Origin: Oscillospiraceae bacterium
Lineage (GTDB): Bacteria; Bacillota; Clostridia; Oscillospirales; UBA929
Direction: 5' to 3'
Assembly (NCBI GenBank): GCA_031282535.1
Contig: JAITDM010000090.1
Span: 1 to 13,687, forward strand
Length of the DNA: 13,687 nucleotides
In this document: positions 1 through 12,244 of the stretch, piece by piece
Layout: each line of letters starts with the position of its first letter
Position numbering within the stretch: position 1 is the first letter of the stretch
Translations under genes and position numbers: made by a program
The notes under the pieces: generated by a model
The model's input: the letters and a program-made list of their open reading frames with translations, nothing else
What the model was told of the DNA's origin: nothing
The model's database searches: none

Positions 1-349
1 GGGTCTGGGGCATCGGGCCGTCGGCGGCCGACACGACCAGAATCGCGCCGTCCATCTGCGCGGCGCCGGTGATCATGTTCTTGACATAGTCGGCGTGACC
101 CGGGCAGTCCACGTGGGCATAGTGACGGTTGTCTGTCTCGTACTCCACGTGCGCGGTGTTGATGGTGATGCCGCGCGCCTTCTCCTCCGGCGCCTTGTCG
201 ATGGCGTCATACGCCATGAATTCGGCCTTGCCGCCAAAGCCCAGCACCTTCGTGATCGCCGCGGTCAGCGTGGTCTTGCCGTGGTCGACGTGGCCGATCG
301 TGCCGATGTTCACATGCGGCTTGGAGCGTTCAAACTTTTGCTTGCCCAT
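1..349 (-). CDS. tuf: Elongation factor Tu, N-terminal part (cut by window edge)
   Basis: EF-Tu is the cytoplasmic GTPase that brings aminoacyl-tRNA to the ribosomal A site. The visible 116 residues begin MGKQKFERSKPHVNIGTIGH and contain the G1 P-loop GHVDHGKT (residues 19-26), the switch I segment ARGITI, and the G3 motif DCPGH followed by ADYVKNMITGAAQMDGAILVV. The frame stays open to base 2, ending SAADGPMPQT; about 280 of the usual 395-400 residues lie outside the window. The ATG is preceded by AAAGGAGG at 360-367, about ten bases upstream, so the start is secure. It is the last visible gene of the str cluster, 182 bases after fusA, and has its own promoter at 466-494. Nothing is odd in the visible part. 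Whether a second tuf copy exists elsewhere cannot be told from here. Confidence 0.97.
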   Translation of the reverse strand, partial: MGKQKFERSKPHVNIGTIGHVDHGKTTLTAAITKVLGFGGKAEFMAYDAIDKAPEEKARGITINTAHVEYETDNRHYAHVDCPGHADYVKNMITGAAQMDGAILVVSAADGPMPQT

Positions 350-403
350 GACTTGGTATCCTCCTTTTTATCTTCCATTGATGTTCGGTTCGGTTTCCAA
401 TCG

Positions 404-435
404 GGCGGCGCGCCCCGCCTGCGGCGAAGCGGCGG
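404..435 (-). other. GC-rich tuf leader with three mutually pairing segments
   Basis: Inside the predicted tuf 5' leader the + strand carries GGCGG (404-408), CCGCC (415-419) and GGCGG (431-435). The middle segment can pair with either neighbour, so two hairpins compete in the transcript. Both lie well upstream of the ribosome binding site at 360-367. In a GC-rich genome such short arms can arise by chance, so no regulatory role is claimed. Confidence 0.3.
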
Positions 436-465
436 CCTTCACATGCTTTTTACGGGTACGAAGTT

Positions 466-494
466 ATTGTACAGGGGCCGCGCGGTTTTTGCAA
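466..494 (-). promoter_or_regulatory. Predicted housekeeping-sigma promoter for tuf
   Basis: On the minus strand TTGCAA (489-494) and TACAAT (466-471) are separated by exactly 17 bases. The -10 matches the consensus at five of six positions and the -35 at four of six. Transcription would start near 459, giving a tuf leader of about 110 bases. The site lies in the fusA-tuf gap just past the fusA stop, so it would let tuf be made in excess of fusA, as expected for the most abundant translation factor. It is inferred from sequence only. Confidence 0.65.
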
Positions 495-531
495 GCCCCA
501 ATTTGATAAAGACACATTATAAAGACGCAGA

Positions 532-2610
532 TCAGCCCCGGCGCTGGGATTCCATGAGCTTTTCCTGGATGTTCTTCGGCAGCTCGACATAGTGGCTGGG
601 CTCCATCGCGTACACGCCGCGCCCCTGTGTCTTCGAACGCAGGTCTGTCGCGTAGCCGAACATCTCGGAGAGCGGCACAAAGGCCTCGATCTGCTGCGCC
701 CCGATGCGCGCCTCCATGCCCTGGATCTGCGCCCGGCGGCCGTTCAAATCGCCGATGACGTCGCCCATGTACTCCTCCGCCACCGTGACCACGACCTTCA
801 TGATCGGCTCAAGCAGCACCGGCCCGGCCTTGCGGCAGGCCTCTTTGAAGGCCATGGACGCGGCGATCTTAAACGCCAGTTCCGAGGAGTCCACCTCGTG
901 GTAGGATCCGTCGTAGAGCGTGACCTTCACGTCCACCACCGGATACCCGGCCAGCACGCCGGACTGCATCGCGCCCTGGACGCCCGCGTCGACGGCCGGG
1001 ATGTATTCCTTCGGAATCGTGCCGCCGATGATCTTGTTGACAAACTCGTAGCCCTTGCCGGACTCGTTTGGCTCCACCTTGATCTTGACGTGGCCGTACT
1101 GGCCGCGCCCGCCCGACTGCCGGGCGTACTTGTGGTCCACGTCGGCCGACCCGCGGATTGTCTCCTTGTAGGCCACCTGGGGCTTGCCCACGTTGGCCTC
1201 CACTTTGAACTCCCGCAGCAGGCGGTCGACGATGATCTCGAGGTGGAGTTCGCCCATGCCGGCGATGATCGTCTGGCCGGTCTCCTCGTCGGTGTAGGTC
1301 TTGAACGTGGGGTCCTCCTCGGCCAGCTTCATGAGCGCGATGCCCATCTTCTCCTGGCCGGCCTTGGTGCGCGGCTCGATGGCCACCCGGATGACCGGCT
1401 CGGGAAATTCCATCGACTCCAGCACGACGCGGTGTTTGTCGTCGCACAGCGTGTCGCCGGTCGTCGTGTTTTTGAGACCCACCGCCGCCGCGATGTCGCC
1501 GGCGTAGATCTGTTCCACATCCTCCCGGTGGTTCGCGTGCATCAGCAGGATGCGCCCGAACCGCTCTCTCGTGCCCTTGGTGGAGTTGATGATCGTGGAC
1601 CCGGACGTGACCGTGCCGGAATACACCCGGAAGAAGCAGAGCTTCCCCACAAAGGGGTCCGTCATGATCTTAAAGGCCAGCGCCGAAAACGGCGCCTCGT
1701 CGGAGGCCTCGCGGCTCTCCGTCTCGTCGGTGTCAGGCTGAATCCCGGTCACGGGGGGGACGTCGAGGGGGGACGGCAGATAGGCCACGATGGCGTCGAG
1801 CAGGTTCTGCACACCCTTGTTGCGGTAAGCGGTGCCGCAGAGCACCGGCACCATCTTGGCGCCGATCACCGCCCGGCGGATCACGGTTTGGATCTCCCCG
1901 GCCGTGATCTCGTCGCCTTCGAGATAACGCTCCATGAGGCCGTCGTCAAAGCCCGCGACCTCCTCGATCATCTTCAGGCGGTGCGTCTCCGCCTCCGCCT
2001 GCAGCGCCGGCGGGATCTCCTCCTCGCGGATGTCCTTGCCCAGTTCGTCGTAGGCGATGTACGCCCGCATGGAGATGAGATCGATGAGTCCCTTAAAATC
2101 GGCCTCGGCGCCGATCGGGAGCTGGATGGGGATGGCGTTGCATTTGAGCCGGTCGCGCATCATCTCGACCGCGCGGTGGAAATCGGCGCCCATGATGTCC
2201 ATCTTGTTGATGTACGCGAGGCGCGGCACCCCGTAGCGGTCGGCCTGCCGCCATACGGTCTCGGACTGCGGCTCCACGCCGCCCTTGGCACAAAACACAC
2301 ACACGGCGCCGTCGAGGACGCGGAGACTGCGCTCCACCTCGACGGTGAAGTCCACATGGCCGGGGGTGTCGATGATGTTGATCCGATGATCTTTCCACAG
2401 GCAGGTCGTGGCCGCCGAGGTGATCGTGATGCCACGTTCCTGCTCCTGTTCCATCCAATCCATGGTGGCGGTGCCCTCATGGACCTCGCCGAGTTTGTAA
2501 TTGCGGCCCGTATAGAACAGAATTCTCTCCGTGGTGGTCGTCTTCCCCGCGTCGATATGGGCCATGATGCCGATGTTTCGTGTGCGCTCTAGCGGTACCT
2601 GGCGTGGCAT
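532..2610 (-). CDS. fusA: Elongation factor G
   Basis: EF-G is the GTPase that drives tRNA-mRNA translocation on the ribosome and, with RRF, ribosome recycling. The 692-residue product matches the usual 690-705. The G domain shows the P-loop AHIDAGKT (17-24), RGITI in switch I (59-63), DTPGH (81-85, with the catalytic His85) and NKMD (135-138). Domains II to V follow, with recognisable blocks such as GMGELHLEI and QSGGRGQYGHV, ending in the domain V/C-terminal segment that includes GRGVYAMEPSHY. The ATG at 2610 is chosen because family members begin near MPRxxxLERTRNIGIMAHID and because AAAGGAGC (2617-2624) lies just upstream; an in-frame ATG 38 codons further up has no such support. It lies between rpsG and tuf, with an inverted repeat abutting its ribosome binding site. 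Nothing suggests truncation or loss of a key residue. Confidence 0.98.
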   Translation of the reverse strand: MPRQVPLERTRNIGIMAHIDAGKTTTTERILFYTGRNYKLGEVHEGTATMDWMEQEQERGITITSAATTCLWKDHRINIIDTPGHVDFTVEVERSLRVLDGAVCVFCAKGGVEPQSETVWRQADRYGVPRLAYINKMDIMGADFHRAVEMMRDRLKCNAIPIQLPIGAEADFKGLIDLISMRAYIAYDELGKDIREEEIPPALQAEAETHRLKMIEEVAGFDDGLMERYLEGDEITAGEIQTVIRRAVIGAKMVPVLCGTAYRNKGVQNLLDAIVAYLPSPLDVPPVTGIQPDTDETESREASDEAPFSALAFKIMTDPFVGKLCFFRVYSGTVTSGSTIINSTKGTRERFGRILLMHANHREDVEQIYAGDIAAAVGLKNTTTGDTLCDDKHRVVLESMEFPEPVIRVAIEPRTKAGQEKMGIALMKLAEEDPTFKTYTDEETGQTIIAGMGELHLEIIVDRLLREFKVEANVGKPQVAYKETIRGSADVDHKYARQSGGRGQYGHVKIKVEPNESGKGYEFVNKIIGGTIPKEYIPAVDAGVQGAMQSGVLAGYPVVDVKVTLYDGSYHEVDSSELAFKIAASMAFKEACRKAGPVLLEPIMKVVVTVAEEYMGDVIGDLNGRRAQIQGMEARIGAQQIEAFVPLSEMFGYATDLRSKTQGRGVYAMEPSHYVELPKNIQEKLMESQRRG

Positions 2611-2624
2611 TGTATTGCTCCTTT

Positions 2625-2658
2625 CAATTGACAATTGACAGCGGGCCATTGTCAATTG
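2625..2658. repeat. AT-rich inverted repeat in the fusA leader
   Basis: CAATTGACAA (2625-2634) and TTGTCAATTG (2649-2658) are perfect 10-base inverted arms around a 14-base loop. The left arm runs into a second CAATTGA-like unit, so the motif is also tandemly repeated (CAATTGA twice from 2625). In the fusA transcript the hairpin ends directly against the AAAGGAGC ribosome binding site. Its base composition contrasts with the GC-rich surroundings. Repeats built from ATTGACAAT/ATTGTCAAT units occur between genes in many gut Clostridia, from general knowledge; this may be one copy. Confidence 0.6.
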
Positions 2659-2699
2659 CGCGGCCGCCTGTACGGCGGATAAAATTGGTCCGGCAAACG

Positions 2700-2716
2700 A
2701 CGGCCCCGCAGGCCGT
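2700..2716 (-). other. Small hairpin just after the rpsG stop
   Basis: ACGGCC and GGCCGT form a 6-base stem with a five-base loop, four bases downstream of the rpsG stop codon. The transcript then reads CGTTTGCC, with no T-run, so this is not an intrinsic terminator. A further weak pair, CCGCC/GGCGG, lies near 2663-2677. The rest of the rpsG-fusA gap holds only the AT-rich inverted repeat before fusA; I see no convincing promoter there. Confidence 0.3.
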
Positions 2717-2720
2717 TTCG

Positions 2721-3191
2721 TCACCAGCGATAGTGGGCGAACGCCTTGTTGGCGTCGGCCATCTTGTGCGTGTCCTCGCGCTTCTTGACGGCGTTTCCGA
2801 GGTTGTTGGCGGCGTCCATGAGCTCGCCCGCCAAACGCTCCCGCATGGTTTTCTCCCCGCGGTTGCGGGCGTAGGCCACGAGCCAGCGCAGCCCCAAGGT
2901 CTGACGGCGCTCGGGCCGGACCTCCAGCGGCACCTGATAGGTGGCGCCGCCCACGCGGCGGGCCTTGACCTCCAGCGTCGGCATGATGTTTTCCAACGCC
3001 TGGGTGAAGACTTCGAGCGGCTCCTTGCCGGTTTTGGTCTTGATGATGTCAAACGCGCCGTACACGACCTTTTGGGCCACGCCCTTTTTCCCGTCCAGCA
3101 TGATGCCGTTGATCAGCTTGGTGACGAGCTTGGAGTTGTACAGCGGATCTGGCAGGACGTCCCGCCTGGGTACGAATCCTCTTCTGGGCAC
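2721..3191 (-). CDS. rpsG: 30S ribosomal protein S7 (uS7)
   Basis: S7 binds the 3' major domain of 16S rRNA, nucleates assembly of the 30S head and lines the E-site exit channel. The 156-residue product has the normal bacterial length and is collinear with the family: MPRRGFVPRR at the N-terminus, the DPLYNSKLVTKLINGIMLDG block, EVKARRVGGATYQVPLEVRP, and the C-terminal NKAFAHYRW typical of Gram-positive S7. The start is GTG at 3191, because the family begins M-P-R-R and AAGGAGGG (3199-3206) sits about seven bases upstream. It lies between rpsL and fusA with gaps of 119 and 110 bases. In E. coli S7 represses the str operon by binding the rpsL-rpsG gap; I could not identify that structure in the gap here. 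Confidence 0.97.
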   Translation of the reverse strand: MPRRGFVPRRDVLPDPLYNSKLVTKLINGIMLDGKKGVAQKVVYGAFDIIKTKTGKEPLEVFTQALENIMPTLEVKARRVGGATYQVPLEVRPERRQTLGLRWLVAYARNRGEKTMRERLAGELMDAANNLGNAVKKREDTHKMADANKAFAHYRW

Positions 3192-3310
3192 TCAGCTTCC
3201 CTCCTTCACAACAATGAATTTCATAGGTACTCGAAAGCATGCCCGCTCCCGTTTGTGCCCCGTCGCCGCATCTATGGGTAACGGGACAAAAACAGTCCCT
3301 GTTGTTTCGA

Positions 3311-3745
3311 TTACTTCTTGCCGCTGGCCGCGCCGGGCTTCGGACGTTTGGCGCCGTACTTGGACCGCGCCTGACGGCGTCCGTTCACGCCCTGGGTGTC
3401 CAGCGTGCCGCGGATCAGATGGTAGCGCACGCCCGGGATGTCCTTCACGCGGCCGCCGCGGATCATGACCACGCTGTGCTCCTGCAAGTTGTGCCCCACC
3501 CCGGGGATATACGCCGTGACCTCGATGCCGTTCGACAGGCGCACACGGGCGATCTTGCGCAGCGCCGAATTCGGTTTTTTCGGCGTCGCCGTTCTCACCG
3601 CGGTGCACACGCCGCGCTTCTGCGGGCTGGAGATGTCGGTCTGGCGCCGTTTTAGGGTGTTGAGCCCTTTTTGCAGCGCGGGGGCCGTCGACTTGTACGT
3701 CACCTTCTCCCGTCCGTGGTGCACGAGCTGATTAAAGGTCGGCAA
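3311..3745 (-). CDS. rpsL: 30S ribosomal protein S12 (uS12)
   Basis: S12 sits at the decoding centre of the 30S subunit and controls tRNA selection accuracy. The 144-residue product contains the signature TPKKPNSALRK (from about residue 54) and GHNLQEHSVV (85-93), followed by GGRVKDIPGVRYH. Lys57 and Lys101, equivalent to the two lysines altered in streptomycin-resistant mutants of other bacteria, are wild type; Asp102 is the residue methylthiolated by RimO in E. coli. It has the roughly 13-residue N-terminal insertion (SSPQKRGVC context) of Gram-positive S12 and a short basic tail. The start is taken as TTG at 3745: the family begins M-P-T-x-N-Q-L, and AAAGGAGG (3753-3760) is about seven bases upstream. 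ATG codons further upstream would add residues with no family counterpart. A 16-base palindrome precedes the ribosome binding site. Confidence 0.96.
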   Translation of the reverse strand: MPTFNQLVHHGREKVTYKSTAPALQKGLNTLKRRQTDISSPQKRGVCTAVRTATPKKPNSALRKIARVRLSNGIEVTAYIPGVGHNLQEHSVVMIRGGRVKDIPGVRYHLIRGTLDTQGVNGRRQARSKYGAKRPKPGAASGKK

Positions 3746-3766
3746 GGGTGTTCCTCCTTTCTGTCC

Positions 3767-3782
3767 GGGCCCCGCGGGGCCC
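3767..3782. promoter_or_regulatory. 16-base perfect palindrome upstream of the rpsL ribosome binding site
   Basis: GGGCCCCG followed at once by CGGGGCCC is self-complementary over 16 bases and would form a very stable hairpin in the transcript. It ends six bases before AAAGGAGG of rpsL (3753-3760). No T-run follows, so it is not an intrinsic terminator. It could be an RNA processing or stabilising element or part of a leader structure; the role is unknown. Confidence 0.45.
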
Positions 3783-3804
3783 TTCCGCCATTTGTATTGT
3801 TTCA

Positions 3805-3825
3805 GGAACATACGTCGTATATTCC
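3805..3825. promoter_or_regulatory. 21-base inverted repeat in the rpsL leader
   Basis: GGAACATACG and CGTATATTCC flank a single central T. The arms are complementary except for one pair, which becomes a G-U wobble in the minus-strand RNA. It is less GC-rich than its surroundings. At DNA level its dyad symmetry resembles an operator; at RNA level it is a second hairpin, about 22 bases upstream of the 3767-3782 palindrome in the same leader. No promoter overlapping it is convincing. Confidence 0.4.
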
Positions 3826-3889
3826 GCAAAACACCAGACACAGCGCCTCTGCCGGGCGCCTCTCGTCGTCTCCGCCGGATGCCGCGCCG

Positions 3890-4132
3890 TCACAGGACGG
3901 CCGCCACGGCGGCGCCCACCTCGATGCCGCAGGCGCGGCCGAGTTCCTCCATGGTGTCCGCCCAAACAACGGGCACCCCCGCCTCCTCACACAGGGCGAG
4001 CACCGGCTGCCTGACGCGCGCCTCGGCGTCGCGGGCCACAAACACGGACCGGGCCGCGCCGTCTGTCAGCGCTTTGCGCGTCTGTTTCAGGCCCACTGTC
4101 TTTTTCGGCGCGGTTTTTAGTTCCTCCAACAA
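3890..4132 (-). CDS. rplGB: L7Ae-family ribosomal/K-turn RNA-binding protein (YbxF type)
   Basis: This is a small single-domain protein of the L7Ae/L30e/Gadd45 family. Bacterial YbxF and YlxQ bind kink-turn RNA and associate with the ribosome; the exact role is unsettled. The 80-residue product shows the family's N-terminal block GLKQTRKAL and the C-terminal ACGIEVGAAVA, which pack around the RNA site. Position is strong evidence: rpoC, this gene, then rpsL is the standard Bacillota order. The start is uncertain. TTG at 4132 lies 11 bases after GGAGG (4144-4148) and gives a family-like length; a GTG at 4144 overlaps the same GGAGG and so is a poor start, and a second TTG follows at 4129. It is probably the first gene of a transcript from the promoter at 4188-4216. 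Confidence 0.9.
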   Translation of the reverse strand: MLEELKTAPKKTVGLKQTRKALTDGAARSVFVARDAEARVRQPVLALCEEAGVPVVWADTMEELGRACGIEVGAAVAAVL

Positions 4133-4154
4133 CGGATGCCCCACCTCCGAAATG

Positions 4155-4173
4155 CCCGCCCGCAGGCGGCGGG
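4155..4173 (-). other. Hairpin at the 5' end of the rplGB transcript
   Basis: CCCGCC and GGCGGG (4155-4160 and 4168-4173) form a 6-base GC stem around a seven-base loop. It lies between the predicted transcription start near 4181 and the GGAGG at 4144-4148. A hairpin this close to the 5' end could protect the message from decay or affect translation; neither is shown. Confidence 0.35.
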
Positions 4174-4187
4174 TCGCGCAAGTAATA

Positions 4188-4216
4188 ATATTAGCATATT
4201 TTTACGCATTCGTCAA
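4188..4216 (-). promoter_or_regulatory. Predicted internal promoter for rplGB-rpsL-rpsG-fusA
   Basis: On the minus strand TTGACG (4211-4216, five of six) and TAATAT (4188-4193, four of six) are 17 bases apart, with an extended -10 TG one base upstream of the -10. The stretch 4181-4210 is conspicuously AT-rich in a GC-rich region, as expected for a promoter. Transcription would start near 4181. It would let the ribosomal protein and elongation factor genes be expressed apart from rpoBC. Confidence 0.7.
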
Positions 4217-4240
4217 GTATCGCGTGCATACGGGGTTTGC

Positions 4241-4253
4241 GGCGCCCGGGCGC

Positions 4254-4254
<1 letters not shown>
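4241..4254. other. 14-base palindrome at the rpoC stop codon
   Basis: GGCGCCCGGGCGCC is perfectly self-complementary and overlaps the last base of the rpoC stop. A hairpin here would sit at the end of the rpoC message, but no T-run follows, so it is at best a processing or pausing site upstream of the internal promoter. Confidence 0.35.
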
Positions 4255-7808
<3,554 letters not shown>

Positions 7809-7835
7809 GCGGACATCCTTTCTCAAAGCGCGCCC

Positions 7836-7854
7836 GGCGGGGGTCGGCCCCGCC
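7836..7854 (-). other. Intergenic hairpin between rpoB and rpoC
   Basis: GGCGGGG and CCCCGCC form a 7-base GC stem with a five-base loop in the 119-base rpoB-rpoC gap, about 16 bases upstream of the rpoC ribosome binding site (near 7815-7820). No T-run follows, so it does not look like a terminator. It may be a processing site or chance in GC-rich sequence. Confidence 0.3.
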
Positions 7855-7927
7855 TTGGCGTCGCATCCACTCATCACCGAACATGCTTTGTGGTAATTTT
7901 TCCCATATATGCGACGGGAGTCGTCCG

Positions 7928-11626
<3,699 letters not shown>

Positions 11627-11644
11627 ATGCATTCCTCCCGTATA

Positions 11645-11660
11645 CCGCCCGTTCGGGCGG
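11645..11660 (-). other. Hairpin next to the rpoB ribosome binding site
   Basis: CCGCCCG and CGGGCGG form a 7-base stem with a TT loop (AA in the transcript), six bases upstream of GGAGG for rpoB. It could influence access of ribosomes to rpoB or simply be another palindromic repeat; there is no T-run. Confidence 0.4.
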
Positions 11661-11662
11661 TA

Positions 11663-11778
11663 GTAGGGGACGCCGCCCTCGGCGTCCCGCCGTTGTCCTC
11701 GCCCTCGGCGTCCTCGCCGTTCCCCGCCGCGCGTCGTAGGGGACGCCGCCCTCGGCGTCCCGCCGTTCCCCGCCGCGC
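11663..11778. repeat. Tandem hairpin repeat array in the rpoB leader
   Basis: A 32-base sequence starting GTAGGGGACGCCGCC is present twice without mismatch, at 11663-11694 and 11736-11767. Each copy contains a 9-base stem, GGGACGCCG/CGGCGTCCC, with loop CCCT (11667-11688 and 11740-11761). Between them, 11701-11732 is a third, partial unit with the right half only; it shares its 18-base tail CGCCGTTCCCCGCCGCGC with the last copy (11715-11732 and 11761-11778). The array lies inside the predicted rpoB 5' leader. The GTAGGGG-stem-loop-stem layout matches the palindromic repeats at 12093-12210. Confidence 0.75.
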
Positions 11779-11837
11779 ACATCCGGCGCCTTCATTTGTG
11801 ACACGCGCGGCAGCGTTGATTTTTTTGCCTGCCCTAC

Positions 11838-11878
11838 CCTTGTGCTTTGTGACAAGGTGTGCTATGATAGGATCACAA
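11838..11878 (-). other. Alternative stem-loops in the early rpoB leader
   Basis: CCTTGT (11838-11843) can pair with ACAAGG (11852-11857), and TTGTGA (11848-11853) with TCACAA (11873-11878). The two pairings share bases 11852-11853 and so exclude each other. Such overlap is a feature of attenuator-type leaders, but no T-run follows on the rpoB strand. The stems are short, so this is only a possibility. Confidence 0.25.
11840..11868 (+). promoter_or_regulatory. Possible plus-strand promoter inside the rpoB leader
   Basis: TTGTGC (11840-11845), 17 bases, then TATGAT (11863-11868) with TG one base before the -10 (extended -10). It points away from rpoB, towards the rpoB promoter and the IS. The -35 is only a partial match and it overlaps the leader stem-loops, so it may be fortuitous. 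Confidence 0.3.
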
Positions 11879-11917
11879 TCGGAGCAGAGTGCGTTTTTCT
11901 CATACGCAGGAGCTAAA

Positions 11918-11946
11918 ATTATAACACACCCCAGACAGGCTGTCAA
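11918..11946 (-). promoter_or_regulatory. Consensus housekeeping-sigma promoter for rpoB
   Basis: On the minus strand a perfect TTGACA (11941-11946) and a perfect TATAAT (11918-11923) are separated by exactly 17 bases. This is a full match to the consensus for the main sigma factor. Transcription would start near 11911, giving a leader of about 285 bases before the rpoB ATG. It implies very strong initiation of rpoBC independent of any upstream operon. Confidence 0.9.
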
Positions 11947-11974
11947 GGGGTGTGTTTGTTGTTTTCACGGCTTT

Positions 11975-12004
11975 TTGACCGATTGTTTACAAAATATTTA
12001 CAAT
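11975..12004 (+). promoter_or_regulatory. Possible divergent promoter facing the repeat region
   Basis: TTGACC (11975-11980), 18 bases, then TACAAT (11999-12004): each hexamer matches the consensus at five of six positions. It is back to back with the rpoB promoter and would transcribe the hairpins and repeats at 12023-12217, where no gene is seen. The surrounding AT-rich patch contains TTTACAA twice, 11 bases apart. Confidence 0.4.
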
Positions 12005-12022
12005 AGAGCGGGGTGTTTGCGC

Positions 12023-12064
12023 GTGCGGCGCCCCCGGCGGGCGCAACCGACGGGGGCGCCGCAC
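12023..12064. other. Long GC-rich hairpin upstream of rpoB
   Basis: GTGCGGCGCCCCCG (12023-12036) and CGGGGGCGCCGCAC (12051-12064) are perfect 14-base inverted arms around a 14-base loop. No T-run follows on either strand. It differs in sequence from the CGTAGGGG repeats next to it. It may help end transcription arriving from the right, or be another mobile palindrome. Confidence 0.55.
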
Positions 12065-12073
12065 ACCATCGAA

Positions 12074-12119
12074 CCCGCGTCCTCCCCAAACCGGGCGGAT
12101 GGCCATCCGCCCCTACGAA
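12074..12119. repeat. Palindromic repeat unit, copy 1 (46 bases)
   Basis: The unit consists of CCCGCGTCCTCCCCAAAC followed by a perfect 20-base palindrome, GGGCGGATGG/CCATCCGCCC (12093-12112), and CTACGAA. It matches 12172-12217 with two mismatches. Read on the minus strand the right part is CGTAGGGG followed by the palindrome, the same layout as other repeats in the window. It does not look coding and resembles REP-type intergenic palindromes. Confidence 0.75.
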
Positions 12120-12130
12120 GAACAAAACCG

Positions 12131-12156
12131 TCGTAGGGGGCGATGGCAATCGCCCC
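12131..12156. repeat. Related palindromic repeat in the opposite orientation
   Basis: TCGTAGGGGGCGAT, loop GGCA, then ATCGCCCC: an 8-base stem (12137-12144 and 12149-12156) with the CGTAGGGG motif at its left end on the + strand. The two flanking 46-base units carry the motif on the other strand. The stem sequence differs but the design is the same. Confidence 0.65.
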
Positions 12157-12171
12157 ACGTCGGGCCATTGT

Positions 12172-12217
12172 CCCGCATCCTCCCCAAAACGGGCGGATGG
12201 CCATCCGCCCCTACGAA
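12172..12217. repeat. Palindromic repeat unit, copy 2 (46 bases)
   Basis: This is the second copy of the 46-base unit, with the perfect 20-base palindrome at 12191-12210 followed by CTACGAA. It differs from copy 1 at two positions in the left flank only. The 52 bases between the two copies contain the opposite-orientation repeat at 12131-12156. Confidence 0.75.
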
Positions 12218-12244
12218 CGCGGTGATACCGTCTCTCATTAATAG

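Noticed and set aside
592..2592. 666-codon open frame on the plus strand opposite fusA
   Set aside because: It is antisense to a clearly conserved gene, with shadow-frame composition and no recognisable motif.
3767..3782. Intrinsic terminators at the intergenic GC palindromes (also 4241-4254, 7836-7854, 12023-12064)
   Set aside because: None is followed by a T-run on the transcribed strand, and most lie inside an operon ahead of a ribosome binding site.
11627..11782. A 52-residue upstream extension of the rpoB frame
   Set aside because: It consists of translated hairpin repeats, and the ATG at 11626 with GGAGG seven bases upstream matches the family start.
11663..12217. CRISPR-like array
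   Set aside because: Repeats are few, irregularly spaced, in both orientations, and not separated by uniform unique spacers. No cas gene is present.
12113..12238. Small minus-strand frame beginning MRDGITAFVGADGHPP
   Set aside because: It is made of translated palindromic repeats and lacks a well-spaced ribosome binding site. Such peptides are repeat artefacts.
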